Shown in pieces: positions 36,645 to 46,099 of a stretch of DNA of 64,000 bases. Source of the DNA: Paenibacillus zeisoli (GTDB lineage Bacteria > Bacillota > Bacilli > Paenibacillales > Paenibacillaceae). The notes below the pieces were generated by a model. That model was given only the letters and a program-made list of their open reading frames with translations, was not told where the DNA came from and searched no databases. The position numbers were made by a program, and so were the translations under genes. Numbering within the stretch: the first letter of the stretch is position 1; each line of letters starts with the position of its first letter. The stretch is from contig NZ_RZNX01000001.1 in the NCBI RefSeq assembly GCF_003994465.1, positions 1,062,915-1,126,914 on the forward strand, given 5' to 3'.

Positions 36645-37907
36645 TTATTTCCAGCTGTCCAGATAGGCCTTCTGCTCTTCACTCAAGGTGTCAATCTGAA
36701 TGCCCAGGCTGTCCAGCTTATATCTGGCGACCTGTTCATCAAGCTCATAAGGAACATTGACTACGGCGCTGCCGATTTCTTTATAGTGATCATTTACATA
36801 TTTCAGTGATAGGGCCTGCAGAGCAAAAGTAGTATCCATGATCTCAGCCGGATGACCATCCGCAGCACCAAGATTAACCAGTCTTCCTTCTGCAATCAAG
36901 TACACCTTACGCCCATCCTTGAACTTGTATTCTTCAATATTCTTACGAACGGTGCGAATGGAGACTGCACGCTCAGCAAGTTCAGGCTTGTTCACTTCCA
37001 CATCAAAATGTCCTGCATTGGACAGAATTGCCCCATCTTTGATGACATCATAATGTTCTCCGCGGATAACCGAATTGTTGCCGGTGACCGTGATGAAGAA
37101 GTCTCCGACTTTAGCTGCCTCGATCATAGGCAGAACGTCGAAGCCGTCCATATGGGCTTCAACCGCACGAATGGCATCCACCTCGGTAACAACTACTTTT
37201 GCGCCAAGGCCCTTGGCCCGCATAGCGACACCTTTACCGCACCAGCCATAACCAACAACGACAACTGTCTTGCCCGCAACGACAAGGTTGGTCGTACGAA
37301 TCAGGCCGTCCCAAGCGGATTGGCCGGTACCATAGCGATTATCGAACAGGTATTTACAGTAAGCATCGTTCACGGCAACCATCGGGAATTTGAGAGTTCC
37401 CTCTTTCTCTAGTGCCTTCAGACGAATAATCCCTGTTGTGGTCTCCTCTGCTCCGCCGCGGATTGTCTCCAGCAGGTCAGGACGCTCTCCGTGTAGAACC
37501 GATGCGAAATCACTTCCGTCATCGATAATGAGATCTGGCTTGGTCTCGAGCGCTTTAACAATCAGCTGCTTGAACTCCTCCGGCTCGGGGTTGTATTTGG
37601 CGAACACGGTAATACCGTCTTCCACCAAGGCCGCACACACATCATCCTGTGTAGATAGCGGATTGCTTCCCGTAATGGTAACTTCCGCGCCGCCAGCCTG
37701 AACAACTTTGGCCAAATACGCTGTCTTCGCCTCCAGATGCAGGCAGATCGATACCTTCAGACCTTTGAACGGCTGTTCCACCTCAAATTGCTTGCGCACC
37801 CGGTTAAGGACAGGCATATGGGCTTCTACCCAATCGATCTTCAGATGCCCTTCAGGGGCTAATGAAAGATCCGTAATAATACTATTCTGAACAGCTTGTG
37901 TACTCAT
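36645..37907 (-). CDS. ahcY: Adenosylhomocysteinase family protein, short archaeal/Thermotoga-like form
   Basis: Hydrolyses S-adenosylhomocysteine to homocysteine and adenosine, with tightly bound NAD. The 420-aa protein shows HLEAKTAYL, the NDAYCKYLFDNRYGTGQS active-site stretch, the Rossmann loop VVVGYGWCGKGVA, and HFDVEV...NIEEYKF. It is shorter than usual bacterial SAHH (about 470 aa) and ends in DSWK without the C-terminal PDHYRY tail, features of the archaeal and Thermotoga branch, some of which prefer S-inosylhomocysteine. ATG with GGAGG. It lies 34 bases after bshC with no terminator between, so it is likely co-transcribed. SAH versus SIH is open. Confidence 0.87.
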   Translation of the reverse strand: MSTQAVQNSIITDLSLAPEGHLKIDWVEAHMPVLNRVRKQFEVEQPFKGLKVSICLHLEAKTAYLAKVVQAGGAEVTITGSNPLSTQDDVCAALVEDGITVFAKYNPEPEEFKQLIVKALETKPDLIIDDGSDFASVLHGERPDLLETIRGGAEETTTGIIRLKALEKEGTLKFPMVAVNDAYCKYLFDNRYGTGQSAWDGLIRTTNLVVAGKTVVVVGYGWCGKGVAMRAKGLGAKVVVTEVDAIRAVEAHMDGFDVLPMIEAAKVGDFFITVTGNNSVIRGEHYDVIKDGAILSNAGHFDVEVNKPELAERAVSIRTVRKNIEEYKFKDGRKVYLIAEGRLVNLGAADGHPAEIMDTTFALQALSLKYVNDHYKEIGSAVVNVPYELDEQVARYKLDSLGIQIDTLSEEQKAYLDSWK

Positions 37908-37941
37908 TGGTCCACTACCTCCACTAATTTCTTTCGTTGAG

Positions 37942-39573
37942 CTAAAGCTCTATAATTCGGTGTCCACCTGTAATTTCGTAAGGAATTTGCAGCAGCTCAT
38001 GCACCCACTCTTGCCCGTACTTATTCAAGTAATAATATGCATTTAGAACCCGCTCCTGCGGCTTATCCATAGGGAACAGAGTAAGCCCTATACACTCCCA
38101 CTGCTTCAAGGCCGCCGCATGGGCTTCCTCCAAGGCTCCCAGGGTTCGCTGACGCAAAAATTCAATCTGTTCCCTGATCTTCTCCTTATTGGCAGCACCC
38201 AACTTCAGAAGTCCGCGTCTAACTGTCCCGATCTCTTCGATCAAAGGTTCGTACAAGGCTTCGAAAGATTGGATGACCTCATCGAATCGGCCATCCACGT
38301 CCATATCCACTTGACCCGCAAGCCAGGCTTCTCTCTTGTCAGCCATTCTATCTTTGACATCTTCAAAAGAAAGTTCGTATTTAGTCATATACTTCTGTAC
38401 GGCTGAATCCGTCATCGTAAATGACATTCTCGGCAGCAGAATTGGCATTTGGAGGCCCATAGCTGTAAAGGCTCTTCCTGTAAGGCCCCAATAGGCGATC
38501 TCTCCTGCCCCGAGCACGGTTCCCAGAACAGGCAGAAGTGAATCCTGCATCAGAGGGCGGGTCAGCACATTATTGCTGAAGCGTTCAGGATGAAGATCAG
38601 CCTGCTCAAGCAGCTCATCCCGGCTGAAAGATATCAGACCTTTACGGTCCTCAAATCTGCCTTCACGCTTGAATAGAAGCAGCCGTTCTCCTTCATGTAT
38701 GTAGAACAGGTTGGCTCCATCTGGAGCCACTTCCGCCTGGGCCTCAAAGCCAAGGCTCTCCAACTGATCAGCGGCTTCCCGGTACGCTTGCCCCAATCGG
38801 TCGTTATCCAGAATAATTCGTCTAAAGACGGACTGTTCGACCTCCCGAAGCCCGTTATCCGAGGAATCCAGCAGAATGAGACCGTACTGGCCGAACCACC
38901 TGCCAAGCTGCTTGGCAAAAAACTCGGTCAGTGTTCGGGAAGCGGCAGCGTCTGCTCTCAAGTCCGCAAGTAGCTCGGCCTTGTGCTCGCTATCCTGCAG
39001 AGCCCCTGAGAGCTTCTCGATAACCGTATTCCACGATTCCTGACTAACCTCCGTCTGGCCGACCTGGGTTCGCCTGTCATCGTTCTTATGAAGCCGGATA
39101 CGGGTAACGTCAAGCTCACGAGTTAGTACATAAGCATGATTGGCTTCTTCCCAGTCATGATCTTCGCCCGCGATCCAGAATACGGGAACCACGGGTTTGT
39201 TCAGCTTCTTGGAAGCGTGAGCAGCCGCCTGGATGATCGTAATAGCTTTATAGATGACAAGCGAAGGCCCTGTAAATAGCCCAGATTGCTGGCCTCCCGT
39301 CACTACATACGTATCCGGCTGTTCCAGCAGATCGAGCGCAGCAGACACCTCTGGAGAAGCATTATGCAGAGCGTTATAACGACGAAGCCGCTCAACAACC
39401 GCCTTTCGATCCACGCGGGTATCTTCCGAGCGGTCCAGCCACTCTGCCCGGTTCATCCAGCTGACATCCAGTCTTGCATCACCTGTATATAACTGCTGCA
39501 CAGCAGCATAGTCCGAGACCAACGCTTCAGCCAGCGGCTGCTGCGATGGAAGCGGCTCAGATATGATATTCAT
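37942..39573 (-). CDS. bshC: BshC, putative cysteine-adding enzyme of bacillithiol synthesis
   Basis: Final step of bacillithiol formation: joins cysteine to glucosaminyl-malate. The 543-aa protein has a Rossmann-like core with VTGGQQSGLFTGPSLVIYK and VFWIAGEDHDWEEANH, and a long C-terminal coiled-coil arm. In B. subtilis the ortholog (yllA) lies just before mraZ, so the position is conserved apart from the inserted ahcY. ATG with GGAGGA. The low-molecular-weight thiol is therefore expected to be bacillithiol. Confidence 0.93.
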   Translation of the reverse strand: MNIISEPLPSQQPLAEALVSDYAAVQQLYTGDARLDVSWMNRAEWLDRSEDTRVDRKAVVERLRRYNALHNASPEVSAALDLLEQPDTYVVTGGQQSGLFTGPSLVIYKAITIIQAAAHASKKLNKPVVPVFWIAGEDHDWEEANHAYVLTRELDVTRIRLHKNDDRRTQVGQTEVSQESWNTVIEKLSGALQDSEHKAELLADLRADAAASRTLTEFFAKQLGRWFGQYGLILLDSSDNGLREVEQSVFRRIILDNDRLGQAYREAADQLESLGFEAQAEVAPDGANLFYIHEGERLLLFKREGRFEDRKGLISFSRDELLEQADLHPERFSNNVLTRPLMQDSLLPVLGTVLGAGEIAYWGLTGRAFTAMGLQMPILLPRMSFTMTDSAVQKYMTKYELSFEDVKDRMADKREAWLAGQVDMDVDGRFDEVIQSFEALYEPLIEEIGTVRRGLLKLGAANKEKIREQIEFLRQRTLGALEEAHAAALKQWECIGLTLFPMDKPQERVLNAYYYLNKYGQEWVHELLQIPYEITGGHRIIEL

Positions 39574-39615
39574 AGGGTGTGATCCTCCTGTCTGTAGCCC
39601 AACTAGCCTTATTTG

Positions 39616-39645
39616 ATTGTACTCAATCTAAAGCTCCTCCGTCAA
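39616..39645 (-). promoter_or_regulatory. Sigma-A promoter of bshC-ahcY
   Basis: TTGACG (39645-39640), an 18-bp spacer and TACAAT (39621-39616) on the minus strand, about 42 bases before the bshC start. Confidence 0.7.
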
Positions 39646-39654
39646 AAGAAAACA

Positions 39655-39716
39655 GAAAAACCGCCGACTATGATCATACCACTGTCTTGCTCACAGTGGA
39701 ATGACCCCCTCGGCGG
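39655..39716 (-). terminator. Terminator of the opp operon
   Basis: Outer arms CCGCCGA/TCGGCGG enclose an inner stem CCACTGT/ACAGTGG, followed by TTTTT on the minus strand. It is eight bases past the oppF stop. Confidence 0.85.
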
Positions 39717-39723
39717 TCCATTT

Positions 39724-40662
39724 TTAAGAATTAGGTATGGCAACCCAGTGTCCCTTGGTCACTTCAACAAGAGAAGAATTGTCCAAGTTATAGATATCGC
39801 CGGACGCAGCTCCGTCCTTGGCTGAGTGAATGGGACCCGAGCCCGTGTCATTCAGCAGAATGCGCGGCTTGCTCGCTTCAACTTCCGGATCGGGTACCGG
39901 AATGGCAGACAGCAGCGTTTTCGTATAAGGGTGCATCGGATTCGCATACAGCTCTTCACTTTCAGCAAGCTCGACCACTTTACCCAAATACATAACAGCT
40001 ACCCGGTTGCTGATATGCTTCACCATGGATAAGTCATGGGCAATGAACAAATACGTCAGTCCAAGCTTCTTCTGAAGATCCTGCAGCAGATTAACAACTT
40101 GTGCCTGAATGGAGACATCCAGCGCCGAAATCGGTTCATCACAAATAATGAACTTGGGATTGACTGCTAGTGCACGGGCAATACCAATACGCTGACGCTG
40201 TCCCCCCGAGAATTCGTGCGGGTAACGCGTCGCATGGTCCGGATTCAATCCGACCATATCCAGCAGCTCCTCAACACGCTTTTTGCGTTCCTTCCGGCTT
40301 CCGGCCATATTATGGATATCCAGAGCTTCCCCAATGATATCCGTTACCGTAAAGCGGGGATTGAGCGAAGCGTAAGGATCCTGAAAGATCATCTGCATAT
40401 CGCGGCGCATCGCCTTCATTTTGCCTGGGGACAGCTTGTAAATATCAGTTCCGTTAAACCGGACGCTTCCTGCCGTAGGCTCGTACAATCTAAGAATTGT
40501 ACGGCCTGCGGTGGACTTACCGCAGCCCGATTCCCCAACAACGCCCAGCGTCTCCCCTTCATTAATGGAGAAGCTGATGTCGTTCACGGCCTTCAGGACG
40601 TTCCCCTTGCCAAGATTGAAATATTTCTTCAGACCTTCTACCTCGATTAACGGTCCACTCAT
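39724..40662 (-). CDS. oppF: Oligopeptide ABC transporter ATP-binding protein OppF
   Basis: One of two ATPases energising peptide uptake. The 312-aa protein has Walker [10 protein letters not shown], signature [15 protein letters not shown], Walker [15 protein letters not shown] and the H-loop in IAHDLS. The C-terminal part has the oligopeptide-transporter extension ([17 protein letters not shown]). It lacks the four-Cys cluster CPFAxRC seen in OppD; its tail reads [13 protein letters not shown] overlaps the oppD stop, with GGAGGTG upstream. Confidence 0.93.
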   Translation of the reverse strand: MSGPLIEVEGLKKYFNLGKGNVLKAVNDISFSINEGETLGVVGESGCGKSTAGRTILRLYEPTAGSVRFNGTDIYKLSPGKMKAMRRDMQMIFQDPYASLNPRFTVTDIIGEALDIHNMAGSRKERKKRVEELLDMVGLNPDHATRYPHEFSGGQRQRIGIARALAVNPKFIICDEPISALDVSIQAQVVNLLQDLQKKLGLTYLFIAHDLSMVKHISNRVAVMYLGKVVELAESEELYANPMHPYTKTLLSAIPVPDPEVEASKPRILLNDTGSGPIHSAKDGAASGDIYNLDNSSLVEVTKGHWVAIPNS

Positions 40663-41654
40663 GAAGATTGCACCTCCTGTGCCATCGGATGCTGCAGCCA
40701 GCAGCGTGACATATGCGTGTCGCTCAAATGGGTTGGATCCGGATCGATACGCTCACACACTTTCATGGCATGATCACAGCGGGCGGCAAAAGGACATCCA
40801 ACCGGCGGCTTGATCAAATCCGGAGGTGTACCAATGATCGGGACAAGCGGCTCATCTTTGCGCTGATCAATTCTTGGGAGTGAGCGGAGCAGACCCCGCG
40901 TATAAGGATGCTGAGGATTCTTGAAAATCTCCATGCTGGTTCCCGTCTCAACGACTTCCCCAGCATACATCACGATAACCCGGTCTGCCATCCCGGCTAC
41001 AACACCAAGGTCATGGGTAATCATAATAATGGAAGTGCCGAATCTCTCCTGCATATCCTTCATCACGTTGATGATTTGAGCCTGTATGGTAACATCCAGT
41101 GCCGTGGTAGGCTCATCCGCAATCAATAGCGACGGGCGGCAGGCTAGAGCAATGGCGATCATAACCCGTTGGCGCATGCCTCCTGAGAACTCGTGCGGAT
41201 ACTGATTGAACCTTGCTTCGGCATTTTTGATCCCGACCAGCTTAAGCATTTCCACTCCACGTGTCTTCGCCTCAGCGAAGGACAAGTTCTGATGCTTGAT
41301 CAACCCTTCGGTAATCTGCTTACCTACTTTGATCGTCGGATTCAGGGAAGTCATCGGATCCTGAAAGATCATTCCGATATCTTTTCCGCGAATGGCTTCC
41401 ATTTGTTTATTCGTCTTGCTAAGCAAATCCTCCCCGTTAAAGATCACCTGGCCCTGCTTAATCTTGGACGGAGGAGAAGGAATCAGCCTCATAATGGTCT
41501 GAGCGGTAACGCTCTTGCCGCTCCCTGACTCACCTACAATTGCTACGGTCTCCCCTTTGCCTACCGTGAAGTTCACGCCTCGAACAGCCTTGACTTCACC
41601 ACCGCGGACAGAAAAGGACACGTGAAGATCTTTTACTTCTAAAATGGATTCCAT
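40659..41654 (-). CDS. oppD: Oligopeptide ABC transporter ATP-binding protein OppD
   Basis: Partner ATPase of OppF. The 331-aa protein has Walker [10 protein letters not shown], signature [15 protein letters not shown], Walker [15 protein letters not shown], and a C-terminal Cys cluster ([18 protein letters not shown]) that in related transporters can hold an iron-sulphur centre. ATG with GGGGTGAG upstream. Overlaps oppF by four bases. Confidence 0.93.
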   Translation of the reverse strand: MESILEVKDLHVSFSVRGGEVKAVRGVNFTVGKGETVAIVGESGSGKSVTAQTIMRLIPSPPSKIKQGQVIFNGEDLLSKTNKQMEAIRGKDIGMIFQDPMTSLNPTIKVGKQITEGLIKHQNLSFAEAKTRGVEMLKLVGIKNAEARFNQYPHEFSGGMRQRVMIAIALACRPSLLIADEPTTALDVTIQAQIINVMKDMQERFGTSIIMITHDLGVVAGMADRVIVMYAGEVVETGTSMEIFKNPQHPYTRGLLRSLPRIDQRKDEPLVPIIGTPPDLIKPPVGCPFAARCDHAMKVCERIDPDPTHLSDTHMSRCWLQHPMAQEVQSS

Positions 41655-41668
41655 ACTAGTCTCACCCC

Positions 41669-42622
41669 CTATTTTTTGAGTTTAGGATCAAGTGCGTCAC
41701 GCAGACCGTCACCAAATATGTTAAATGCGAGCATAGTTAAGCTGATTAATAGAGCAGGGAACAGCATCCGCCAAGGATACAGCATCCAGCCCGACAGGGA
41801 GGAGCTGATCATCGAACCGAGCGAAGCTACGGGCTCCTGTACACCAAGACCCAGGTAACTCAGGAATGCTTCAGAGAAAATTGCATTGGGTACCGATAGA
41901 GTTAAGGTAACGATGATCGGCCCCATCGCATTCGGAAGCAGATGACGGAACAAGAGCCGTCCAGAGCCCGCTCCCATGGAACGGGAGGCCAGTACATATT
42001 CTCTGTTCTTGAGCTGCATAATCTCACCGCGGACAATCCAGGACATATTGATCCAGCCTGTAATGGTCAGAGCCAGAATAATGGTGCCCAGACTCGGTTC
42101 AAATACAACGAGCAGCAGAATCGTAACCAACAGATAAGGAATAGAGTACAGAATTTCAGCGAATTTGTTCATGATCTCATCCACACGACCGCCGAAATAT
42201 CCCATGATACCGCCATAAATAACACCAATCATAACGTCAATTAAAGCTGCTGCAAGGCCGACGACCAAAGAGATCCGCGCCCCCATCCAGGTACGCACGA
42301 ACATATCACGGCCAAGATCATCCGTGCCGAACCAGTGAACTGAGTTCGGTGGCTTATTGGTATTCATAAGGTCATTCGTCTGATAATCAAACTTGGAAAT
42401 CATCGGTCCGATAAAGGCCATAATGACCACAAGCGCCATAACAATCAGGCCGGCCATCGCAAGCTTGTTGGAACGCAGCCGTTCCCAGGAATCACGCCAA
42501 GCGGAGAGGCTTTCACGCTGAATGACTTCGGACTGCTTCTCGTCCACTCCGATTTGCCGGAAGTCTTCCGGTGTCAAATTGGCAGCTGAAGCCTGAGGAA
42601 TCAATTCATTTTTCACGCTCAA
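41669..42622 (-). CDS. oppC: Oligopeptide ABC transporter permease OppC
   Basis: Inner-membrane permease (317 aa) with a longer cytoplasmic N-terminus, about six helices and the EAA loop (REYVLASRSMGAGSGRLLFRH), the contact with the ATPases. HWFGTDDLGRDMF is the OppC family stretch. The start is probably TTG with GGAGGG six bases upstream; the in-frame GTG two codons on is an alternative. Confidence 0.93.
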   Translation of the reverse strand: MSVKNELIPQASAANLTPEDFRQIGVDEKQSEVIQRESLSAWRDSWERLRSNKLAMAGLIVMALVVIMAFIGPMISKFDYQTNDLMNTNKPPNSVHWFGTDDLGRDMFVRTWMGARISLVVGLAAALIDVMIGVIYGGIMGYFGGRVDEIMNKFAEILYSIPYLLVTILLLVVFEPSLGTIILALTITGWINMSWIVRGEIMQLKNREYVLASRSMGAGSGRLLFRHLLPNAMGPIIVTLTLSVPNAIFSEAFLSYLGLGVQEPVASLGSMISSSLSGWMLYPWRMLFPALLISLTMLAFNIFGDGLRDALDPKLKK

Positions 42623-42624
42623 GG

Positions 42625-43557
42625 TTAGCCCTCCTTTCTGTTCGTCAGTTTAATTCGTGGATCTACGAACACATATGCAATATCAGTCAAGAAACGGGCA
42701 AGCATCAGAATGACGCCATAAAAGATGGTTACGCCCATGATCAGGGTATAGTCACGGTTGCTAATGCTTGAGACAAAGACTTTCCCGAGACCCCCAATTC
42801 CGAAGATCTGTTCTATTACGACGGAGCCTGTAATGATGTTGGCTGTCATCGGACCCAGATACGTGATTACGGGCAGAATCCCGTTTCTAACCACGTGCCT
42901 GAACAGAATCGTCATCCAGTTAAGCCCTTTGGCTCTGGCTGTCTTGATATAGTCCGCATGAAGCACCTCTAGCATGCTTGAACGGGTCAACCGGGCTATG
43001 AAGGCAATCGGCTGTGCTGCAAGAGCAGCCACAGGCAGAACATAATCAAGTGGTCCATTGAATCCCATAACATTGAAGATACCTGCCTTTTGAGCAAAAA
43101 CGAACTGCAGCATGGACGCCACCACGAAGCTTGGAACCGCAATTCCCAGCACAGCAAGGACCATGGCCACATTATCAATCAGTCTCCGGTGATAGAGTGC
43201 AGCCAGGAGACCTAGCAGCACACCTACAACTAGAGATACAACAATAGCAACCAACCCCAGCTTCAGGGAAGCGCCAAACGTATCCGTGATCAGCCCGGTT
43301 ACCTCTTTGTTCTGCATCTTCATGGATATCCCGAAGTCACCTTGGGCAATATTCTTCAAATATTGTCCATACTGTACGATAACCGGCTTATCGAGACCGT
43401 ATTGTTCCATCAAACGTTCCCTGATTTGCGGGGGCACCTGCTTTTCCGACATAAACGGGTTACCGGGAATAGCTTTCATCAAGAAAAAGGTCGCCGTAAT
43501 AAGAATGAGCAAAGAAACTAACATATATAGAAATTTACTGGTAATGTACCGAACCAT
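42625..43557 (-). CDS. oppB: Oligopeptide ABC transporter permease OppB
   Basis: Second permease (310 aa) with about six helices. N-terminal FLYMLVSLLILITATFFLMKAIPGNPF is typical OppB, and the EAA loop reads ADYIKTARAKGLNWMTILFRHVVRN. ATG with AAGG upstream. It lies three bases before oppC. A terminator-like hairpin stands between it and oppA. Confidence 0.93.
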   Translation of the reverse strand: MVRYITSKFLYMLVSLLILITATFFLMKAIPGNPFMSEKQVPPQIRERLMEQYGLDKPVIVQYGQYLKNIAQGDFGISMKMQNKEVTGLITDTFGASLKLGLVAIVVSLVVGVLLGLLAALYHRRLIDNVAMVLAVLGIAVPSFVVASMLQFVFAQKAGIFNVMGFNGPLDYVLPVAALAAQPIAFIARLTRSSMLEVLHADYIKTARAKGLNWMTILFRHVVRNGILPVITYLGPMTANIITGSVVIEQIFGIGGLGKVFVSSISNRDYTLIMGVTIFYGVILMLARFLTDIAYVFVDPRIKLTNRKEG

Positions 43558-43643
43558 ACAGCCTTCACCCCAATCTGTCTGTGTTATCCATTCCCTCTAT
43601 AACTTCTCCAAAGGAAACAAGATATGGTAAAATCCCCTTTACA

Positions 43644-43695
43644 CAAAAAATCGGGATATATATGGAGGAACCCGGTCCTCACATATACACCCCGA
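43644..43695 (-). terminator. Terminator-like attenuator between oppA and oppB
   Basis: Reading down the minus strand, TCGGGGTGTATATG...GAGGA pairs with TTCCTC...CATATATATCCCGA around a CCGGG loop, directly followed by six T. It lies 30 bases past the oppA stop inside the 167-base gap. Partial termination here would make oppA mRNA more abundant than oppBCDF mRNA, matching the excess of binding protein over transporter. Confidence 0.8.
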
Positions 43696-43724
43696 AGCAA
43701 TCATCCGGTTACAGAAGATTACTA

Positions 43725-45404
43725 TTAATGTTCCATCAGTTTAACGCGTGTAATATCAAGCTGACCTGCATAGTCTACAATTACGTCTTTCACGTATGGC
43801 TTAACCAGTTGAATGTTCGTGTAGTAGTAGATCGGAAGGATAACCTGGTTGTCTTTAATCAGAATATCTTCCGCCTTCTTCATTGCAGCATTGCGTGCTT
43901 TGTTATCGTTGCTGGAGTATGCTTCTTTAACCAGCTTGTCATATTCAGCATTCTTGAAGCCAGTATCATTATTACCACTAGTTGAAGTGAACATGTCAAT
44001 GAATGTCATCGGATCATCATAGTCCGCACCGAAGCCGGCACGTGCTACTTGGTAGTTCAGGTTGCGGCGGTTCTGCAGGAACACACCCCACTCCTGGTTC
44101 TGAACAGTTACTTCAGCGCCCAGGGTCTGTTTCCACATATCCACAATAGCCAAAGCCAGCTTCTTGTGGTTATCGTTCGTGTTATAGATCAGAGTAATCT
44201 TAGGAAGCTTGGTCAGGCCAGATTCTTTCAGACCTTCGGTAAGAAGCGTCTTAGCTTCATTAGCATCTTCCTTGCCATATACGGTATCCGGATTCTCTTC
44301 ACGGTATGCTTTGTCTACGCCTTTGATGCCGGGAGGCACAAGACCGAAGGCAGGAAGCTGGTTAGCCAGAGTTACGTTGTCAATCAGCGCTTGACGGTTG
44401 ATTGCTTTAGTGAACGCTTGACGGATTTTTACGTTATCAAAAGGTTTTGTTGTTGTATTGAACAGGTAGTAGTAAGTGGATGCAATCCCCTTAATCGTCA
44501 ATTCATTCGGAACCTCGGATTTGAGGGAAGCGATCTGATCTGTAGGAATCTCGCCGATAGGCTGTCCTGCAAGATCAAGCTGACCGCTCTTATAGCTGCT
44601 CACTTCTGTAGCTGCTTGGTCTACGATTGAAGCCGTGATTTTATTCAAAGTAATGTTCTTCGCGTCCCAATACTTGTCACTCTTCTCCACTTCAAGAGCT
44701 TGTCCAGTTGTCCAAGTTGTTAGCTTGAAGGGTCCGTTGGAGATCAGCGTACTTGGATCGGCAGCCCATTTTGGATTGTTCTTCACAGATTGATGCACGG
44801 GGTAGTAGGTTGTGAATGAAGTAAGTCCCAGGAAATAAGGGGTTTCATTCTCAAGCGTTACCTTCAGTGTCTTATCATCAACCGCTTTCACGCCAACTTG
44901 ACTGGCGTCAGTGATCTTCTTCTCATTGTAAGCTTGCGCATTCTTGATGTAATACAGTTGGTAAGCGTACGGAGGAGCTGGAACCGTTGCCGGGTCAAGC
45001 ACACGCTTCCAAGCGAACTCGAAATCTTTTGCGGTTACAGGATCACCATTGCTCCATTTTGCATCTGAACGAAGGTGGAAGGTGTATTCCTTACCCTTTT
45101 GTTCCCATTTCTCAGCCACACCTGGAACGATGTTGCCGTCTTTATCCTTAAGCGTCAAGCCTTCGAACAATGTTCTAAGCACCGCGCTGGATACGTTATC
45201 CTGCGATTGAGCTGGATCTAACGTTGGCGGCTCGGAAGCCAGGTTGATATGGAACGTTTGATCTGCTGCGAGCTTGTCGCTTTGGGTCCCTGCATTGCCC
45301 TGGTTAGTTGAACCAGCATTACCATTATTCTGACCACAGGCGGCTAGAACGGTGCTGAGTGCAAGCAATAGTGTTACAAGAACCAATAATTTCTTTCTGT
45401 TCAT
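43725..45404 (-). CDS. oppA: Oligopeptide-binding lipoprotein OppA
   Basis: Extracellular peptide-binding component, class SBP_bac_5. The 559-aa precursor has a basic N-terminus, a hydrophobic core and the lipobox LAAC (Cys about residue 23), processed by LspA. A Gly/Asn/Ser-rich linker follows, then the three-domain fold with LDPAQSQDNVSSAVLRTLFEGL and WSNGDPVTAKDF. ATG with GGGAGAC upstream. First gene of the operon. Confidence 0.94.
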   Translation of the reverse strand: MNRKKLLVLVTLLLALSTVLAACGQNNGNAGSTNQGNAGTQSDKLAADQTFHINLASEPPTLDPAQSQDNVSSAVLRTLFEGLTLKDKDGNIVPGVAEKWEQKGKEYTFHLRSDAKWSNGDPVTAKDFEFAWKRVLDPATVPAPPYAYQLYYIKNAQAYNEKKITDASQVGVKAVDDKTLKVTLENETPYFLGLTSFTTYYPVHQSVKNNPKWAADPSTLISNGPFKLTTWTTGQALEVEKSDKYWDAKNITLNKITASIVDQAATEVSSYKSGQLDLAGQPIGEIPTDQIASLKSEVPNELTIKGIASTYYYLFNTTTKPFDNVKIRQAFTKAINRQALIDNVTLANQLPAFGLVPPGIKGVDKAYREENPDTVYGKEDANEAKTLLTEGLKESGLTKLPKITLIYNTNDNHKKLALAIVDMWKQTLGAEVTVQNQEWGVFLQNRRNLNYQVARAGFGADYDDPMTFIDMFTSTSGNNDTGFKNAEYDKLVKEAYSSNDNKARNAAMKKAEDILIKDNQVILPIYYYTNIQLVKPYVKDVIVDYAGQLDITRVKLMEH

Positions 45405-45451
45405 CTAGCTGTCTCCCTTACAATGTTGGTATGTTGGTATGTGTGTACTCG

Positions 45452-45481
45452 ATTATACAACCATTGGTCAAAAAATCACAA
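45452..45481 (-). promoter_or_regulatory. Promoter of the opp operon
   Basis: TTGTGA (45481-45476), an 18-bp spacer and TATAAT (45457-45452) on the minus strand. An 8-bp tandem repeat (ACCAACAT twice, 45438-45423) lies in the short leader before oppA. Confidence 0.65.
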
Positions 45482-45518
45482 TGGGAATTCCTGCCTCTCC
45501 CCTCTGATTTAAATAAAA

Positions 45519-45547
45519 CAAAAAGCATATTCACTAAGAAATATGCT
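45519..45547 (-). terminator. Terminator after the panE-DUF3397 unit
   Basis: AGCATATT-8-AATATGCT stem followed by TTTTTG on the minus strand. It lies upstream of the opp promoter and ends the preceding unit. The rest of 45405-45674 shows nothing else. Confidence 0.75.
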
Positions 45548-45674
45548 TATGTTTATTGGTTTTTTTCAATAACCGAGCAGGAAATCACATTTTTATGAAA
45601 GTTCTGTTTGAAATGTAATGATTGGTTTTCAATTACATCTTATGCGTTGTGATGCTAAATTAAGTATGTCTCTG

Positions 45675-46064
45675 TTACACCCCTAATATGTATGGAAAGA
45701 AACCAACAATTACAAAAATAATATAGGCAAACCCGGCTGCCAGAAACGCTAACCTCCACACCGCACGAACCAATCTTTTGACATCCACCTGCCCTTTCAT
45801 CCGATTCTGGGCTCCTCCAATCAATCCTCCAAGGATCAGAAGCAGCAGCACAATCAAATAGAAACCGAACCCTGAGGCAAAGATTAATTTGAACAAGGCG
45901 GAGACGGATAAGATAAGAAAGACGGTGGTAACATCTACAGCCAGCAGTAAGGATTTCCTCCGATCCCTTCTCCCATTCCAGATATAATGAATCATATATA
46001 CGAGCAGGAAAGGAACAATGGGCACAGCACTGAAAAAGATAAACGGAGCGAGCAGTATATTCAC
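45675..46064 (-). CDS. DUF3397-type membrane protein
   Basis: A 129-aa protein with four predicted transmembrane helices (about 3-25, 40-60, 65-85 and 105-127) and a basic loop (WNGRRDRRKS). This fits DUF3397, often found next to panE and bshC in Bacillales; function unknown. GTG start at 46064 with GGAGGTGG upstream. An overlapping frame (45655-46098) starts within the same ribosome site but encodes Cys/Arg-rich text without helices and is rejected. Confidence 0.68.
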   Translation of the reverse strand: MNILLAPFIFFSAVPIVPFLLVYMIHYIWNGRRDRRKSLLLAVDVTTVFLILSVSALFKLIFASGFGFYLIVLLLLILGGLIGGAQNRMKGQVDVKRLVRAVWRLAFLAAGFAYIIFVIVGFFPYILGV

Positions 46065-46099
46065 ATCTTCCACCTCCACATAATTTGAACTTGCTCAAT

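Noticed and set aside
39574..39654. SAM riboswitch controlling bshC-ahcY
   Set aside because: Only about 40 bases separate promoter and start codon, too little for any known SAM riboswitch.
45655..46098. 147-aa minus-strand frame overlapping the DUF3397 gene
   Set aside because: It uses another frame of the same DNA, has Cys/Arg-rich text without a domain, while the chosen frame gives four clean helices and a well-placed GTG after GGAGGTGG.
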